This document shows positions 6,217-13,426 of a DNA stretch of 22,387 bases, piece by piece. Source of the DNA: an uncultured Coriobacteriaceae bacterium (GTDB lineage Bacteria > Actinomycetota > Coriobacteriia > Coriobacteriales > Atopobiaceae). Under the pieces are notes generated by a model. It did not search any database and was not told the DNA's origin. It saw nothing but the letters and a program-made list of their open reading frames with translations. The position numbers were made by a program, and so were the translations under genes. Location: the NCBI GenBank assembly GCA_900552935.1, contig USBN01000022.1, positions 1 to 22,387 of the forward strand, read 5' to 3'. The first letter of the stretch is position 1, and every line of letters starts with the position of its first letter.

Positions 6217-8529
6217 CTAGTCCTCGTTCTCCTCGGCGCTCTCATCCTCTTCGTCATCGGCGGAGACGGGGCGGAAGACCGCGGTGTCGCCACCAATGAT
6301 GCTGTCCTCGACGTAGCGGGCCTCATCATCGTGGGCCTTGCGGACGGCGGCATCGAAGAGGTCGACGTCCTCCTCCTCGTCGAGGTAGTTCTCGGCGTCC
6401 TCGAGCTGGATCCTGTGGCCCGTGCGAAGGGCGACATACTCGTCGTTGTTCTCGTCATAGGCCATGCCGACGCGCTTGAGGGCATCGGAGAGCTCGACGT
6501 AGTCGAGGGTGTGCTGGCGCTTGGTGCGGGCGAACAGCGGTACGTACTCGAAGATGACGGAGGAGTTCTGGAGGCCATACCAATGCGCGGGCGAGCCACA
6601 GACGCGACGGATGATGTACTTCGCGTTAATGATGTTGCGGTCGAACGTCGAGATGTCGGCGGAGCTGGACGGCACCTTGCGCACGAGACAGAAGCGGAAG
6701 TCGCCGACGGCGCTCTTCTTCTTGTAGATCGAGTACTTGTGGTGCTGCGGCGCGATCATGTTGTCCTGAACGAGCTTCTCGACGATCTGGTAGAGGTACT
6801 CGTTGACGCGCTGGTTCACGCGGAAGCCGAGACGGATCTGCACCTTGAAGATGAAGTCAGTGCCAAAGGTGTTGACCGAGAACTCGTGGGTGTACGGCTC
6901 GTCCGTGACTTGGATGTTCAGGAAGAAGTAGGCGCGGGCACGCTTCGGGCGCTTGTCCAGGATCGAGTAGAGGATGTCGCGGTCGAGCCTGTCAGGCGAG
7001 GAGTCGTTCGTGAGGAAGACGAGGTTGTCAGCGAGGAACGGGATCTCGTCGTCCTGGCGGAGCTCGGCGAGCTGGTCGATGTACTGCTTGGTGGGCAGGT
7101 AGACGCTCTGCGTGCGCTCGATGGCGGTGCCGCGGCGCCAGATGTACATGACGACGAAGATGAGGGCCGCGATGACGACGGTGACGTAGCCGCCATGCAG
7201 GAACTTCGTGAGGCTTGAGAAGAAGAACGCCAGCTCGATGGCCATGAAGAAGAGGAGGAACGGCCAAGCGGCGACCTTGCGCTTGCGGACGCGCATGAGG
7301 TACGTGAACAGCAGCATCGTGGTCATCAGCATCGTGACGGTGATGGCCAGGCCGTAGGCGGCCTCCATGTGGGAGGAGCTGCGGAAGTACAGCACGACGC
7401 CAATGCAGGAGACCCACATGATGTTGTTGACCAGCGGGATGTAGATCTGGCCCTTGGTCTCGCTCGGGTAGGCGATGCGCATGTGCGGCATCAGGTTGAG
7501 GCGAATGGCCTCGGAGATGATCGAGTAGGAGCCGGTGATCAGGGCCTGCGACGCGATGATGGCGGCGAAGGTCGAGAGGACGACGGCGAAGACGCGGAGG
7601 TTCTCCGGAAGCATCTGGAAGAATGGGTTGAGCTCGTGCATGGCGGCGAGCTCGGCGTTGGTTCTGTTGGCGAGGATCCAGGCGCCCTGGCCGAGGTAGT
7701 TGAGAATGAGGCATGCCTTGACGAAGGGCCAGGAGGCGTAGATGTTGGCCTTGCCGACGTGGCCCATGTCGGAGTAGAGGGCCTCGGCGCCGGTCGTGCA
7801 GAGGAAGACATTGCCGAGGACCATGAGGCCGGCCTTGTTGAGGTTGCCGTCAAACAGGAACGTGATGCCGCGCAGCGGGTTGAGCGCGCGGAAGACGTTG
7901 AGGTCTGCACCGACGTTCACGAGGCCGACGATGCCAAGGTAGAGGAACCAGATGGTCATGATCGGACCGAAAGCCTTGCCGATCATGGAGGTGCCGGCGC
8001 GCTGCATGGCGAACAGCACGCAGAGGATGGCGATGGTGATAAAGACGACGACGTTCTGGTTGTCGCCAATGATGCCGTGGAAGAACGGGATCGTGCGGAG
8101 ACCCTCGATGGCCGTGGTGACCGTCACCGCGGGCGTGAGGATGCCGTCCGCGAGCAGCGCGGCGCCGCCAACCATGGCGGGGATGATGAGCCACTTGGCG
8201 CAGCGCTTCACCAGGCTGTAGAGGGCGAAGATGCCACCCTCGTTGTGGTTGTCCGCCTTCATGGCGACGAGTACGTACTTGACGGTGGTGATGAGGGTCA
8301 TCGTCCAGATGACGAGGGACAGCGCGCCGATGACGACGTCCTGGCTCATCGTGGTGAGACCGCCGTTGCCGCTCATGATCGCCTTGAGCGTGTACATCGG
8401 GCTCGTTCCGATGTCGCCGTAGACGACGCCAAGCGTTACGAGAATCATCGCCGCGGATAGCGGGATGCCGGCGGACTTTGCCGACGACCTCTTCTTTGTC
8501 GAGGGTTCGGCTGCGCGAGAAACACCCAT
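6217..8529 (-). CDS. kup: KUP-family potassium uptake transporter
   Basis: Proton-coupled K+ importer of the KUP/HAK/KT family in the cytoplasmic membrane. The hallmark GVVYGDIGTSPMY is at residues 34-46 in the first membrane helix. About twelve hydrophobic segments follow up to roughly residue 465, then a long cytoplasmic domain. At 770 residues it is longer than E. coli Kup (622); the extra length is mostly C-terminal and ends in a highly acidic tail from about residue 710 (YLDEEEDVDLFD, then DDEEDESAEENED). The start at 8529 (MGVSRAAEPS) is preferred: AAGGAG lies ten bases upstream, and the upstream in-frame extension to 8676 has no family similarity. Whether the acidic tail regulates activity is unknown. 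It shares strand with rlmKL but is separated by about 217 bases, so it likely has its own promoter. Confidence 0.96.
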   Translation of the reverse strand: MGVSRAAEPSTKKRSSAKSAGIPLSAAMILVTLGVVYGDIGTSPMYTLKAIMSGNGGLTTMSQDVVIGALSLVIWTMTLITTVKYVLVAMKADNHNEGGIFALYSLVKRCAKWLIIPAMVGGAALLADGILTPAVTVTTAIEGLRTIPFFHGIIGDNQNVVVFITIAILCVLFAMQRAGTSMIGKAFGPIMTIWFLYLGIVGLVNVGADLNVFRALNPLRGITFLFDGNLNKAGLMVLGNVFLCTTGAEALYSDMGHVGKANIYASWPFVKACLILNYLGQGAWILANRTNAELAAMHELNPFFQMLPENLRVFAVVLSTFAAIIASQALITGSYSIISEAIRLNLMPHMRIAYPSETKGQIYIPLVNNIMWVSCIGVVLYFRSSSHMEAAYGLAITVTMLMTTMLLFTYLMRVRKRKVAAWPFLLFFMAIELAFFFSSLTKFLHGGYVTVVIAALIFVVMYIWRRGTAIERTQSVYLPTKQYIDQLAELRQDDEIPFLADNLVFLTNDSSPDRLDRDILYSILDKRPKRARAYFFLNIQVTDEPYTHEFSVNTFGTDFIFKVQIRLGFRVNQRVNEYLYQIVEKLVQDNMIAPQHHKYSIYKKKSAVGDFRFCLVRKVPSSSADISTFDRNIINAKYIIRRVCGSPAHWYGLQNSSVIFEYVPLFARTKRQHTLDYVELSDALKRVGMAYDENNDEYVALRTGHRIQLEDAENYLDEEEDVDLFDAAVRKAHDDEARYVEDSIIGGDTAVFRPVSADDEEDESAEENED

Positions 8530-8551
8530 GTTCCTTGCTCTCCTTGTGACG

Positions 8552-8631
8552 GGGGCTTTCCGCCCCGGCCGCTCCAATACGTGTCCAGGCCACTTCGTCT
8601 CGTTTGTGACCCACGGGGTCGCAAACTGGAC
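8552..8631. promoter_or_regulatory. Hairpin-rich leader upstream of kup
   Basis: Three paired elements lie in the 100 bases before kup. GGGGC (8552-8556) pairs with GCCCC (8562-8566). GTTTGTGACCC (8602-8612) pairs with GGGTCGCAAAC (8616-8626), an 11-bp stem with a 3-nt loop and one T-G pair as read on the plus strand (a C-A mismatch on the minus strand). GTCCAG (8583-8588) can pair with CTGGAC (8626-8631), enclosing that stem. It may be a 5' UTR regulatory structure; it does not match the c-di-AMP (ydaO) riboswitch as I know it. Confidence 0.4.
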
Positions 8632-8746
8632 GACGCAACAAAAACTGCCTGACCTCGGCGCGGACGCTGAAGTCAAGCAGCTTAAGGTACCACTTTATGC
8701 GGTCTTTATGTGCGGAGAACGGCGGTCGGTGCCGCTCGCACGGTCT

Positions 8747-11473
8747 TTAGTACCTTCCGCGGCCCGGACCGCGGCGGTCCGAGGGCGATGACGAGCGGCG
8801 GGGACCGTCGGAGTAGCGGCGCGGGCCGTCCGTGCCGCGGCGGTCGTCGCGCGAGAAGCGATTGTTGCGCGGGTTGCGGTCGTCTCGCGAATAGCGGTCG
8901 TCACGCTGGAAGCGGTCGCCCCGCGGGCTGCGGTCATCTCGTGAATAGCGGTCGTCACGCGTGTGTCGACGGTCGTCCGGGCCACGGCGGTCGTCATGCA
9001 TGCGGCGGTTGTCGCCCGAGCTACGGCGGTCACCTTGCGGGTAGCGGCGGTCGCTCGAATCGCGACGAGGGCCGTTCTGCTCGTGGTGGAAGCTGGCCCG
9101 TTCGCGGCGCGCCTCCTCCGGCAGATCGCTGGCGCCCTCGGGGCGCGGGGTCCTCTTCACGAGGTAGACGTGGTGGATCTTCGCGTTGCGGCTGAAGTCC
9201 TCCGGGATGGTGCCCTCCGTGACGTTCTCGATTTCGACGCCGTACCTCTCGAGCTTCTCGGTGTCGGGGGTGAATCCGCGCAGATTGCAGGAGAACAGAC
9301 AGACGCCGTCCGCGGTGAGCAGGCGCGAGACGCCGATGAGGAGCTCGGCGTGGTCTCGTTGCACATCGAAGGAGTCGCGGCCCATGCGCTTGGAGTTCGA
9401 GAAGGTTGGGGGATCGCAGAAGACGAGGTCCCAGCGGTTGCGCGTGCGGCGCTGCTCGCTGATCCAACGGACGACGTCGGCCTGGACGTACTCGTGCTCG
9501 TCCCCGGTGAAGCCGTTTCGCTCCATGTTGCGCTCGGCCCAGTCAAGGTAGGTGCGAGAGAGGTCAACCGTCGTCGTGTGCTTCGCCCCACCGTCCGCGG
9601 CGTAGCAGGTGGCGGTGCCGGTGTAGGCGAACAGGTTGAGGAAGCGCTTCGAGCCCTTGGTGCCCTTGGCGAGCTCGCGCACCTGGGCGCGCACATCGCG
9701 ATGATCGAGGAAGAGGCCCGTGTCGAGGCGCTCGGCGAGGTTGACCTCGAAGATGAGGCCGCCCTCGTCTACGAGGTGGGAGCCGGGGGCAAGCGCGAGG
9801 CGCGAGCGGCGGCCGGGACGGGTGTCAGCGCCTTCCTCCTGCTCGCTCGCGTACTGGGATCCGCCCTTAGCGCGCTTGCGCACGCGTAGGGTGACGTCAT
9901 TGGGGTCGACGCCAAGGATGCGCGGCGCGATGGCGAGGACGTCGAGAAGACGGCGATGCGCGAGGTCGAGGTCGATGCCCTTGGGTGCGGCGTACTCCTG
10001 GACGACAAGCCAGCGCCCTCCCTTGTCGCGGCCACGCGAGGCCTCGCTCGCCTGGTAGAGGTCGATGGCGACGGCGTAGTCGGGGAGGTCTGCGTCGTAG
10101 ACGCGGTAGCAGCTCACGTCTTCGCGCTTCGACCACTTGGCGCGGAGCTTCGCGACCTTCTGGAGACGCGCCGCGAACTGATCTGACGCGGAGACGAGCA
10201 CGGGGATGGTCGTCCCGTCCTTGAGGGTGACGGTAGAGCGCGGCGCGGGTGCTGCGGGCGTCCCGTTGTCGTCACTGCCGGTGGCGCGGGCGTCCTCCGT
10301 CTCGGCGTAGAGACGAATCGTGGCCTCGTCGCGGCCGAGTAGCGTTGAGACACTGTCTGCCGGCGCCATGCCGAGGGCGGCGTCGAGGCTGTCGCCCAAC
10401 ACGAACGCGGCGAGCGGCGAGCCCGTGGGCAGGGAGTCCGCAAGGGTGGTGACGCAGCCGAGGGCGGAGACCTCGCGCGCGAGCTCTGCGGTACGGAGCC
10501 AGGAGAGGTCGCAGACGCCGAGCGTGGAGGAAGCGTCGGCGCCCGCGAGAACATCCGCAAGGGTATCGCACGAGGTCAGCGTATCGAGAGAGACGTCGAG
10601 GCCCGCCGAGCGCAGGGCCGTGCGGGCGGCGGAGGCGGCGCCGGGGCGGTCATCAAGCGAGATGAGACGAAGGGAACCGGCACGCTCGCCGCCCTTCTCG
10701 GCACGCTCGTCCGCTTCGTCGAGGAGGGTCTCCCAGGCTGCGGCGTCATGGCCCAGCCAGCGGTCGAAGCCCCAGCGGGAGCGAAGCAGGCCGGGGGCGC
10801 GGTCGAGCGCGGCGCCGGCTGCTTCGACGAGGATGGTGCCCGAGCCGGCGTATGCGGTGGCGAGGGTGGGGGCGTCGTGGCGCAGGCAGCGGTGCCAGGA
10901 GCCGGCGGCGAGCATTGCGGCCGCGTAGTCTGCGCGGAGGCCGCCGAGGCCGTCGTCCGCAGAACGCCTGCCGAAGCCACGGTGGAAGAGCGGCTCGCCG
11001 GAGAGGTCGATGCCGAGGGTCACGCGCTCACCGCGGACGCGTGCGATGATCGTGACGTCAGGGTGGCGGACCTCGACGCTCGGGCGGCCGCCGAAGCGAG
11101 CCTGCATCCTGTCACAAACCGCGTCTTTGACGCGGAGGGCGACGAACTGGGTGTTCCTGAGCTGGTCGTTCACGCCGTGGGCATCGACGGCAAAGGTAGA
11201 GGATAGGGAAAGGTGGCTCTCCCATTCGATCGAGGAGGCTGCGTCATAGAGCTCGTCTGCGTCGGCCGCGGCACCGTGGGAGAGGACGAGGACGACGCGC
11301 GAGGCGATGCGGCTCCAGAGACAGACGCGGTAGGCGTCGGCGAGGGCGCCGGAGAAGGCCACCTGGCCGTGGAGGGCGCGGACGCCCGTGGCTCCCAGGC
11401 TCGCGAGTTCGCCTGCGAGCAGGCGCTCGAAACCCTTGGGACAAGTTGCGAAGAACTCATGCGTGTCTGCCAT
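8747..11473 (-). CDS. rlmL: Fused 23S rRNA methyltransferase RlmKL-like, with degenerate RlmL half and RDDR-repeat tail
   Basis: In E. coli RlmKL makes m2G2445 (RlmL half) and m7G2069 (RlmK half) in 23S rRNA. Here a THUMP-like N-terminus (about 1-155) leads to an RlmL-type domain (about 160-390) with motif I AGSGT at 209-213. The NPPYG catalytic motif IV is missing; the equivalent place reads GVCDLSW (319-325). The RlmK half (about 430-773) looks intact: CYRVYDADLPDYAVAID, LDTGLFLDHR, NLFAYTGTAT (613-622), DLSRTYLDWAERN, and DPPTFSNSK at 687-695. Residues 774-908 are a disordered Arg/Asp tail with hexads such as RDDRYS, RDDRSP and RGDRFQ. The ATG at 11473 is chosen because AAAGG lies eight bases upstream; two in-frame starts at 11479 and 11482 are too close to it. 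Inference: active RlmK, probably inactive RlmL. Confidence 0.9.
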   Translation of the reverse strand: MADTHEFFATCPKGFERLLAGELASLGATGVRALHGQVAFSGALADAYRVCLWSRIASRVVLVLSHGAAADADELYDAASSIEWESHLSLSSTFAVDAHGVNDQLRNTQFVALRVKDAVCDRMQARFGGRPSVEVRHPDVTIIARVRGERVTLGIDLSGEPLFHRGFGRRSADDGLGGLRADYAAAMLAAGSWHRCLRHDAPTLATAYAGSGTILVEAAGAALDRAPGLLRSRWGFDRWLGHDAAAWETLLDEADERAEKGGERAGSLRLISLDDRPGAASAARTALRSAGLDVSLDTLTSCDTLADVLAGADASSTLGVCDLSWLRTAELAREVSALGCVTTLADSLPTGSPLAAFVLGDSLDAALGMAPADSVSTLLGRDEATIRLYAETEDARATGSDDNGTPAAPAPRSTVTLKDGTTIPVLVSASDQFAARLQKVAKLRAKWSKREDVSCYRVYDADLPDYAVAIDLYQASEASRGRDKGGRWLVVQEYAAPKGIDLDLAHRRLLDVLAIAPRILGVDPNDVTLRVRKRAKGGSQYASEQEEGADTRPGRRSRLALAPGSHLVDEGGLIFEVNLAERLDTGLFLDHRDVRAQVRELAKGTKGSKRFLNLFAYTGTATCYAADGGAKHTTTVDLSRTYLDWAERNMERNGFTGDEHEYVQADVVRWISEQRRTRNRWDLVFCDPPTFSNSKRMGRDSFDVQRDHAELLIGVSRLLTADGVCLFSCNLRGFTPDTEKLERYGVEIENVTEGTIPEDFSRNAKIHHVYLVKRTPRPEGASDLPEEARRERASFHHEQNGPRRDSSDRRYPQGDRRSSGDNRRMHDDRRGPDDRRHTRDDRYSRDDRSPRGDRFQRDDRYSRDDRNPRNNRFSRDDRRGTDGPRRYSDGPRRSSSPSDRRGPGRGRY
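8834..8959 (-). repeat. Coding repeat: 18-bp hexad units in a 54-bp higher-order period
   Basis: Residues 839-880 of the rlmKL product are seven hexads: RDDRYS, RDDRSP, RGDRFQ, RDDRYS, RDDRNP, RNNRFS, RDDRRG. The same 15 bases (ATAGCGGTCGTCACG on the plus strand) occur at 8891-8905 and 8945-8959, 54 bases apart, showing that three-hexad blocks were duplicated. Less regular Arg/Asp-rich copies extend to about 9060. Confidence 0.85.
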
Positions 11474-11594
11474 GCGCATCACCTTTCGATCGGGTCACCA
11501 TTTGCCCGTAAGGGGGCTGCTTGCCCCTCACATCTCCTGCCGAGGTTAACCCATATGGGCGTAAACGCGCGGCTCACCGGACGTATACACAGAA

Positions 11595-11630
11595 AACGCC
11601 CCGCTCGAGCAAGGTGCTGAGCGGGGCGTT
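11595..11630 (-). terminator. Rho-independent terminator of cysK
   Basis: AACGCCCCGCT (11595-11605) is exactly complementary to AGCGGGGCGTT (11620-11630), an 11-bp stem; on the minus strand it runs into TTTTC. It lies 50 bases past the cysK stop. Confidence 0.88.
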
Positions 11631-11679
11631 AGAAGGGAGTCGCGTGGATTGGGGCTCGAGCGCGCTGAGGCGCTTGAAG

Positions 11680-12606
11680 CTACAGTTCCATGGAGAGGTA
11701 GCGCTCGCCGGTGTCGGGAAGGATGGCGACGACGGTCTTGCCGGCAAACTCGGGGCGCTGGGCGACGGAGAGCGCGGCGAAGGCGGCGGCGCCGGAGGAG
11801 ATGCCCACGAGGACGCCCACCTTGGCGGCGAGCTCAGCTCGCTCGGCGATTGCGTCAGTCGAGGCGACGGGCAGGATCTCGTCGACGACCTCGCGCTTGA
11901 AGTTCTCAGGCTCGAAGCCAGCGCCGATGCCCTGAATCTTGTGGCCACCGGGCTTTCCGCCCGAGAGCACGGGGCTCTCTGCCGGCTCGACGGCGACGGC
12001 GTAGACGCCCGGCTTGTGCTCCTTCAGGAGCTTGGAGGTGCCGGAGATGGTGCCGCCCGTGCCAACGCCGGCGACGATGGCGTCGACGGAGCCTTCAGTG
12101 TCGGCCCAAATCTCGGGACCGGTGGTCTCGTAGTGGGCGCGCGGGTTGGCGGGGTTGGTGAACTGGCCGGCGACGATGCTGTTGGGCGTGGAGGCGTGCA
12201 GCTCGTCAGCCTTGGCGATGGCGCCCTTCATGCCCTCGGCGCCGGGGGTGAGGACAATCTCCGCGCCGTAGGAGGCGGCCAGCTTGCGGCGCTCGATGGA
12301 CATGGTCTCGGGCATGGTGAGGATCATCTTGTAGCCGCGGGCGGCCGCGAGCATTGCCAGGCCTACGCCGGTGTTGCCGCTCGTGGGCTCGATGACGGTG
12401 CCGCCTGCCTCGAGCTCGCCGGATGCCTCGGCTGCGTCAAGCATGTAACGGGCGACGCGGTCCTTCACGGAGCCGCCGGGGTTGGTCGCCTCGTACTTGC
12501 CGAGGACGCGGGTGCCCTTGGCCTGGGCATCGGCGGGGAGAAGCGAGGAGAGGTCAACGAGAGGGGTGGAGCCGATGAGTGCCTCGACATGGTTTGCGAC
12601 GTGCAT
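11680..12606 (-). CDS. cysK: Cysteine synthase A (O-acetylserine sulfhydrylase)
   Basis: PLP enzyme that makes L-cysteine from O-acetylserine and sulfide in the cytosol. At 308 residues it matches the family. K48 in NPGGSVKDR is the PLP lysine; TSGNTG (75-80) binds the substrate carboxylate, GTGGT (182-186) the PLP phosphate, and GISSGAA (268-274) holds the serine near the pyridine nitrogen. The start at 12606 (MHVANHVEALIGSTPLV) is set by AAGGAGG five bases upstream; an in-frame extension to 12675 lacks a ribosome site and falls in the structured leader. No cysE or other cys gene is near. It has its own terminator and a long leader (see 12631-12747), so it is a single-gene transcript. Confidence 0.97.
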   Translation of the reverse strand: MHVANHVEALIGSTPLVDLSSLLPADAQAKGTRVLGKYEATNPGGSVKDRVARYMLDAAEASGELEAGGTVIEPTSGNTGVGLAMLAAARGYKMILTMPETMSIERRKLAASYGAEIVLTPGAEGMKGAIAKADELHASTPNSIVAGQFTNPANPRAHYETTGPEIWADTEGSVDAIVAGVGTGGTISGTSKLLKEHKPGVYAVAVEPAESPVLSGGKPGGHKIQGIGAGFEPENFKREVVDEILPVASTDAIAERAELAAKVGVLVGISSGAAAFAALSVAQRPEFAGKTVVAILPDTGERYLSMEL

Positions 12607-12630
12607 GAGAGCCTCCTTGTGGCTGCGGGC

Positions 12631-12747
12631 GGAGCGCGGCTCCGACCAGACTGGCGGACGGGTTTTGCCGTCCATGGGTGAGAGGAGTGGGTTCTCCTCT
12701 TTGCCGAAGCGGGGGTTGAGCGCGCGTCGTGCGGGACCTCCGCTTCG
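12631..12747 (-). promoter_or_regulatory. Four consecutive stem-loops in the cysK leader
   Basis: Four perfect inverted repeats follow each other between cysK and its likely promoter: GGAGC/GCTCC (12631-12643, 3-nt loop), GGACGG/CCGTCC (12656-12673, 6-nt loop), AGAGGAG/CTCCTCT (12681-12700, 6-nt loop) and CGAAGCGG/CCGCTTCG (12705-12747, 27-nt loop). The one nearest the gene ends 24 bases from the ATG. None is followed by a T-run on the minus strand. I find no T-box core or SAM-I riboswitch core. It could be a regulatory RNA for cysteine or sulfur status. Confidence 0.5.
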
Positions 12748-12774
12748 TTAGGGGGCAAGTATGCCACCAATAAA

Positions 12775-12791
12775 CCAACTAAACCAGTAGG
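12775..12791. promoter_or_regulatory. Imperfect 17-bp palindrome upstream of cysK
   Basis: CCAACT (12775-12780), AAACC, AGTAGG (12786-12791): the arms match at five of six positions. It is in the AT-richer part about 170 bases before cysK, where the promoter is expected. Rrf2-family sulfur regulators (CymR type) use palindromes of similar size, but I cannot assign it to one. Confidence 0.35.
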
Positions 12792-12834
12792 AATTTATGG
12801 TTATTCATCAACTGGCAATGAGGAATTGTTTGGC

Positions 12835-13008
12835 GGGCGAGACGTGTCGTTGCGAACACGGCGTTCTCGCCAGTGTGGACATGGCGTCATGTTGTTGCGG
12901 ACACCGCGCCGTGTTGTCGCGGACACAGCGCCATATTGTTGTGGACACGGCGACGTTGCCATTGCGGGCACGACGTCATGTTATTGCGGACACAAAAAAT
13001 AGTGTCCG
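12835..13008. repeat. Degenerate tandem repeat, about eight 22-bp units
   Basis: Units begin at 12835 (short), 12854, 12877, 12899, 12921, 12943, 12966 and 12988 (partial). The consensus is close to GGACACGGCGTCATGTTGTT plus GC. Unit length is 22 or 23 bp, not a multiple of three, so the array is not a protein repeat. Units 12877 and 12899 each hold a near-palindrome of 14 bp (ACATGGCGTCATGT, ACACCGCGCCGTGT). Read on the other strand each unit starts with TGTCCGCAAC-like bases. Multiple short terminal repeats of this size occur at the ends of some IS21-family elements, so a leftover IS end is one explanation; no istA or istB is present. Confidence 0.8.
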
Positions 13009-13018
13009 ATTTCGACAC
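12988..13018. repeat. Inverted repeats at the edge of the 22-bp array
   Basis: GGACAC (12988-12993) is complementary to GTGTCC (13002-13007) around an 8-nt A-rich centre. GTGTC (13002-13006) is in turn complementary to GACAC (13014-13018). These close the tandem array on its right side and may be outward- and inward-facing element tips or a protein site. Confidence 0.55.
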
Positions 13019-13153
13019 ATCTGTATGTTTTGCTACGCAACACACATATAGATGGTTTCTAAATTCAAACATGCAGCTAGCATAGCTCATGGTTAATCCG
13101 CTATTAAAAGCAAGGCCATCTCTCTTCCCGGCGTTGGAAAGTCTGCCGGCACT
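13009..13153. other. AT-richer intergenic stretch, no gene seen
   Basis: Between the repeat array and the transposase-like remnant there is no credible reading frame, ribosome site or RNA gene. Composition is clearly lower in GC than the flanking genes, which fits inserted or decaying DNA. Confidence 0.5.
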
Positions 13154-13426
13154 ATGGTGAAGGGCGTTGGGAGAACGATGAGAGCAGTTGACGGGTCGTG
13201 GCTCCATTCGGGTATGGTCGTAATAGCCGTCGTGGCTTATCGGCCATTTGGCGGAAGGCTTGGGAGGAAGCCCCGGAGTTGCTCGGCGGATGACGACGTA
13301 GCCACCATGCCCGACTCTCCTGACCTGCTCAAGTCTTATATCGCTGACTTACAATTTCGCCTCGATCTGGCGCGCGCCGCGAATTAGCTGCTTCGGGAAT
13401 GCCAGGGCTCCGAAGAAGACGAATAG
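13154..13426 (+). pseudogene. Possible decayed transposase (IS3/IS150 OrfA-like) fragment
   Basis: The frame ending at 13387 contains PDSPDLLKSYIADLQFRLDLARAAN, preceded by a basic GRKPRS stretch; this resembles the linker and helix at the end of IS3/IS150-group OrfA proteins of Coriobacteriia as I remember them. The frame stops at TAG 13385-13387 but continues as LLRECQGSEEDE to a second TAG at 13424-13426, as if a GAG codon had become TAG. The part before residue 30 has no clear HTH, so the 5' half seems degraded or unrelated. There is no terminal inverted repeat and no OrfB. The call rests on resemblance only; a short orphan ORF is the alternative. Confidence 0.35.

Noticed and set aside
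6331..8460. Plus-strand open frames opposite kup
   Set aside because: Val/Glu/Asp-rich antisense shadows of membrane-helix codons with no motif.
8530..8676. N-terminal extension of Kup by 49 residues
   Set aside because: No similarity to the family; the region contains stem-loops and the ribosome site of ATG 8529.
8530..8746. c-di-AMP (ydaO) riboswitch before kup
   Set aside because: A GGGGCGGA-like stretch is present, but the long conserved fold and other core blocks are not found.
8701..8749. GGTCTTTA repeated at the 3' end of rlmKL with a GC-rich hairpin between
   Set aside because: An 8-bp repeat and a broken stem without a T-run; not enough to call a terminator or mobile-element scar.
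11550..11559. Perfect palindrome CCCATATGGG upstream of rlmKL
   Set aside because: Only 10 bp, single copy, no clear promoter elements around it; chance is a fair explanation.
12607..12760. T-box or SAM riboswitch before cysK
   Set aside because: No T-box bulge sequence, specifier loop or antiterminator, no terminator T-run, and no SAM-I core.
12835..13008. CRISPR array
   Set aside because: Repeats are contiguous and degenerate with no unique spacers, and there are no cas genes.
12797..13085. Cys/Arg-rich small ORFs over the 22-bp array
   Set aside because: A 22-bp period cannot keep a protein repeat in frame, no ribosome site fits, and composition follows the DNA repeat.
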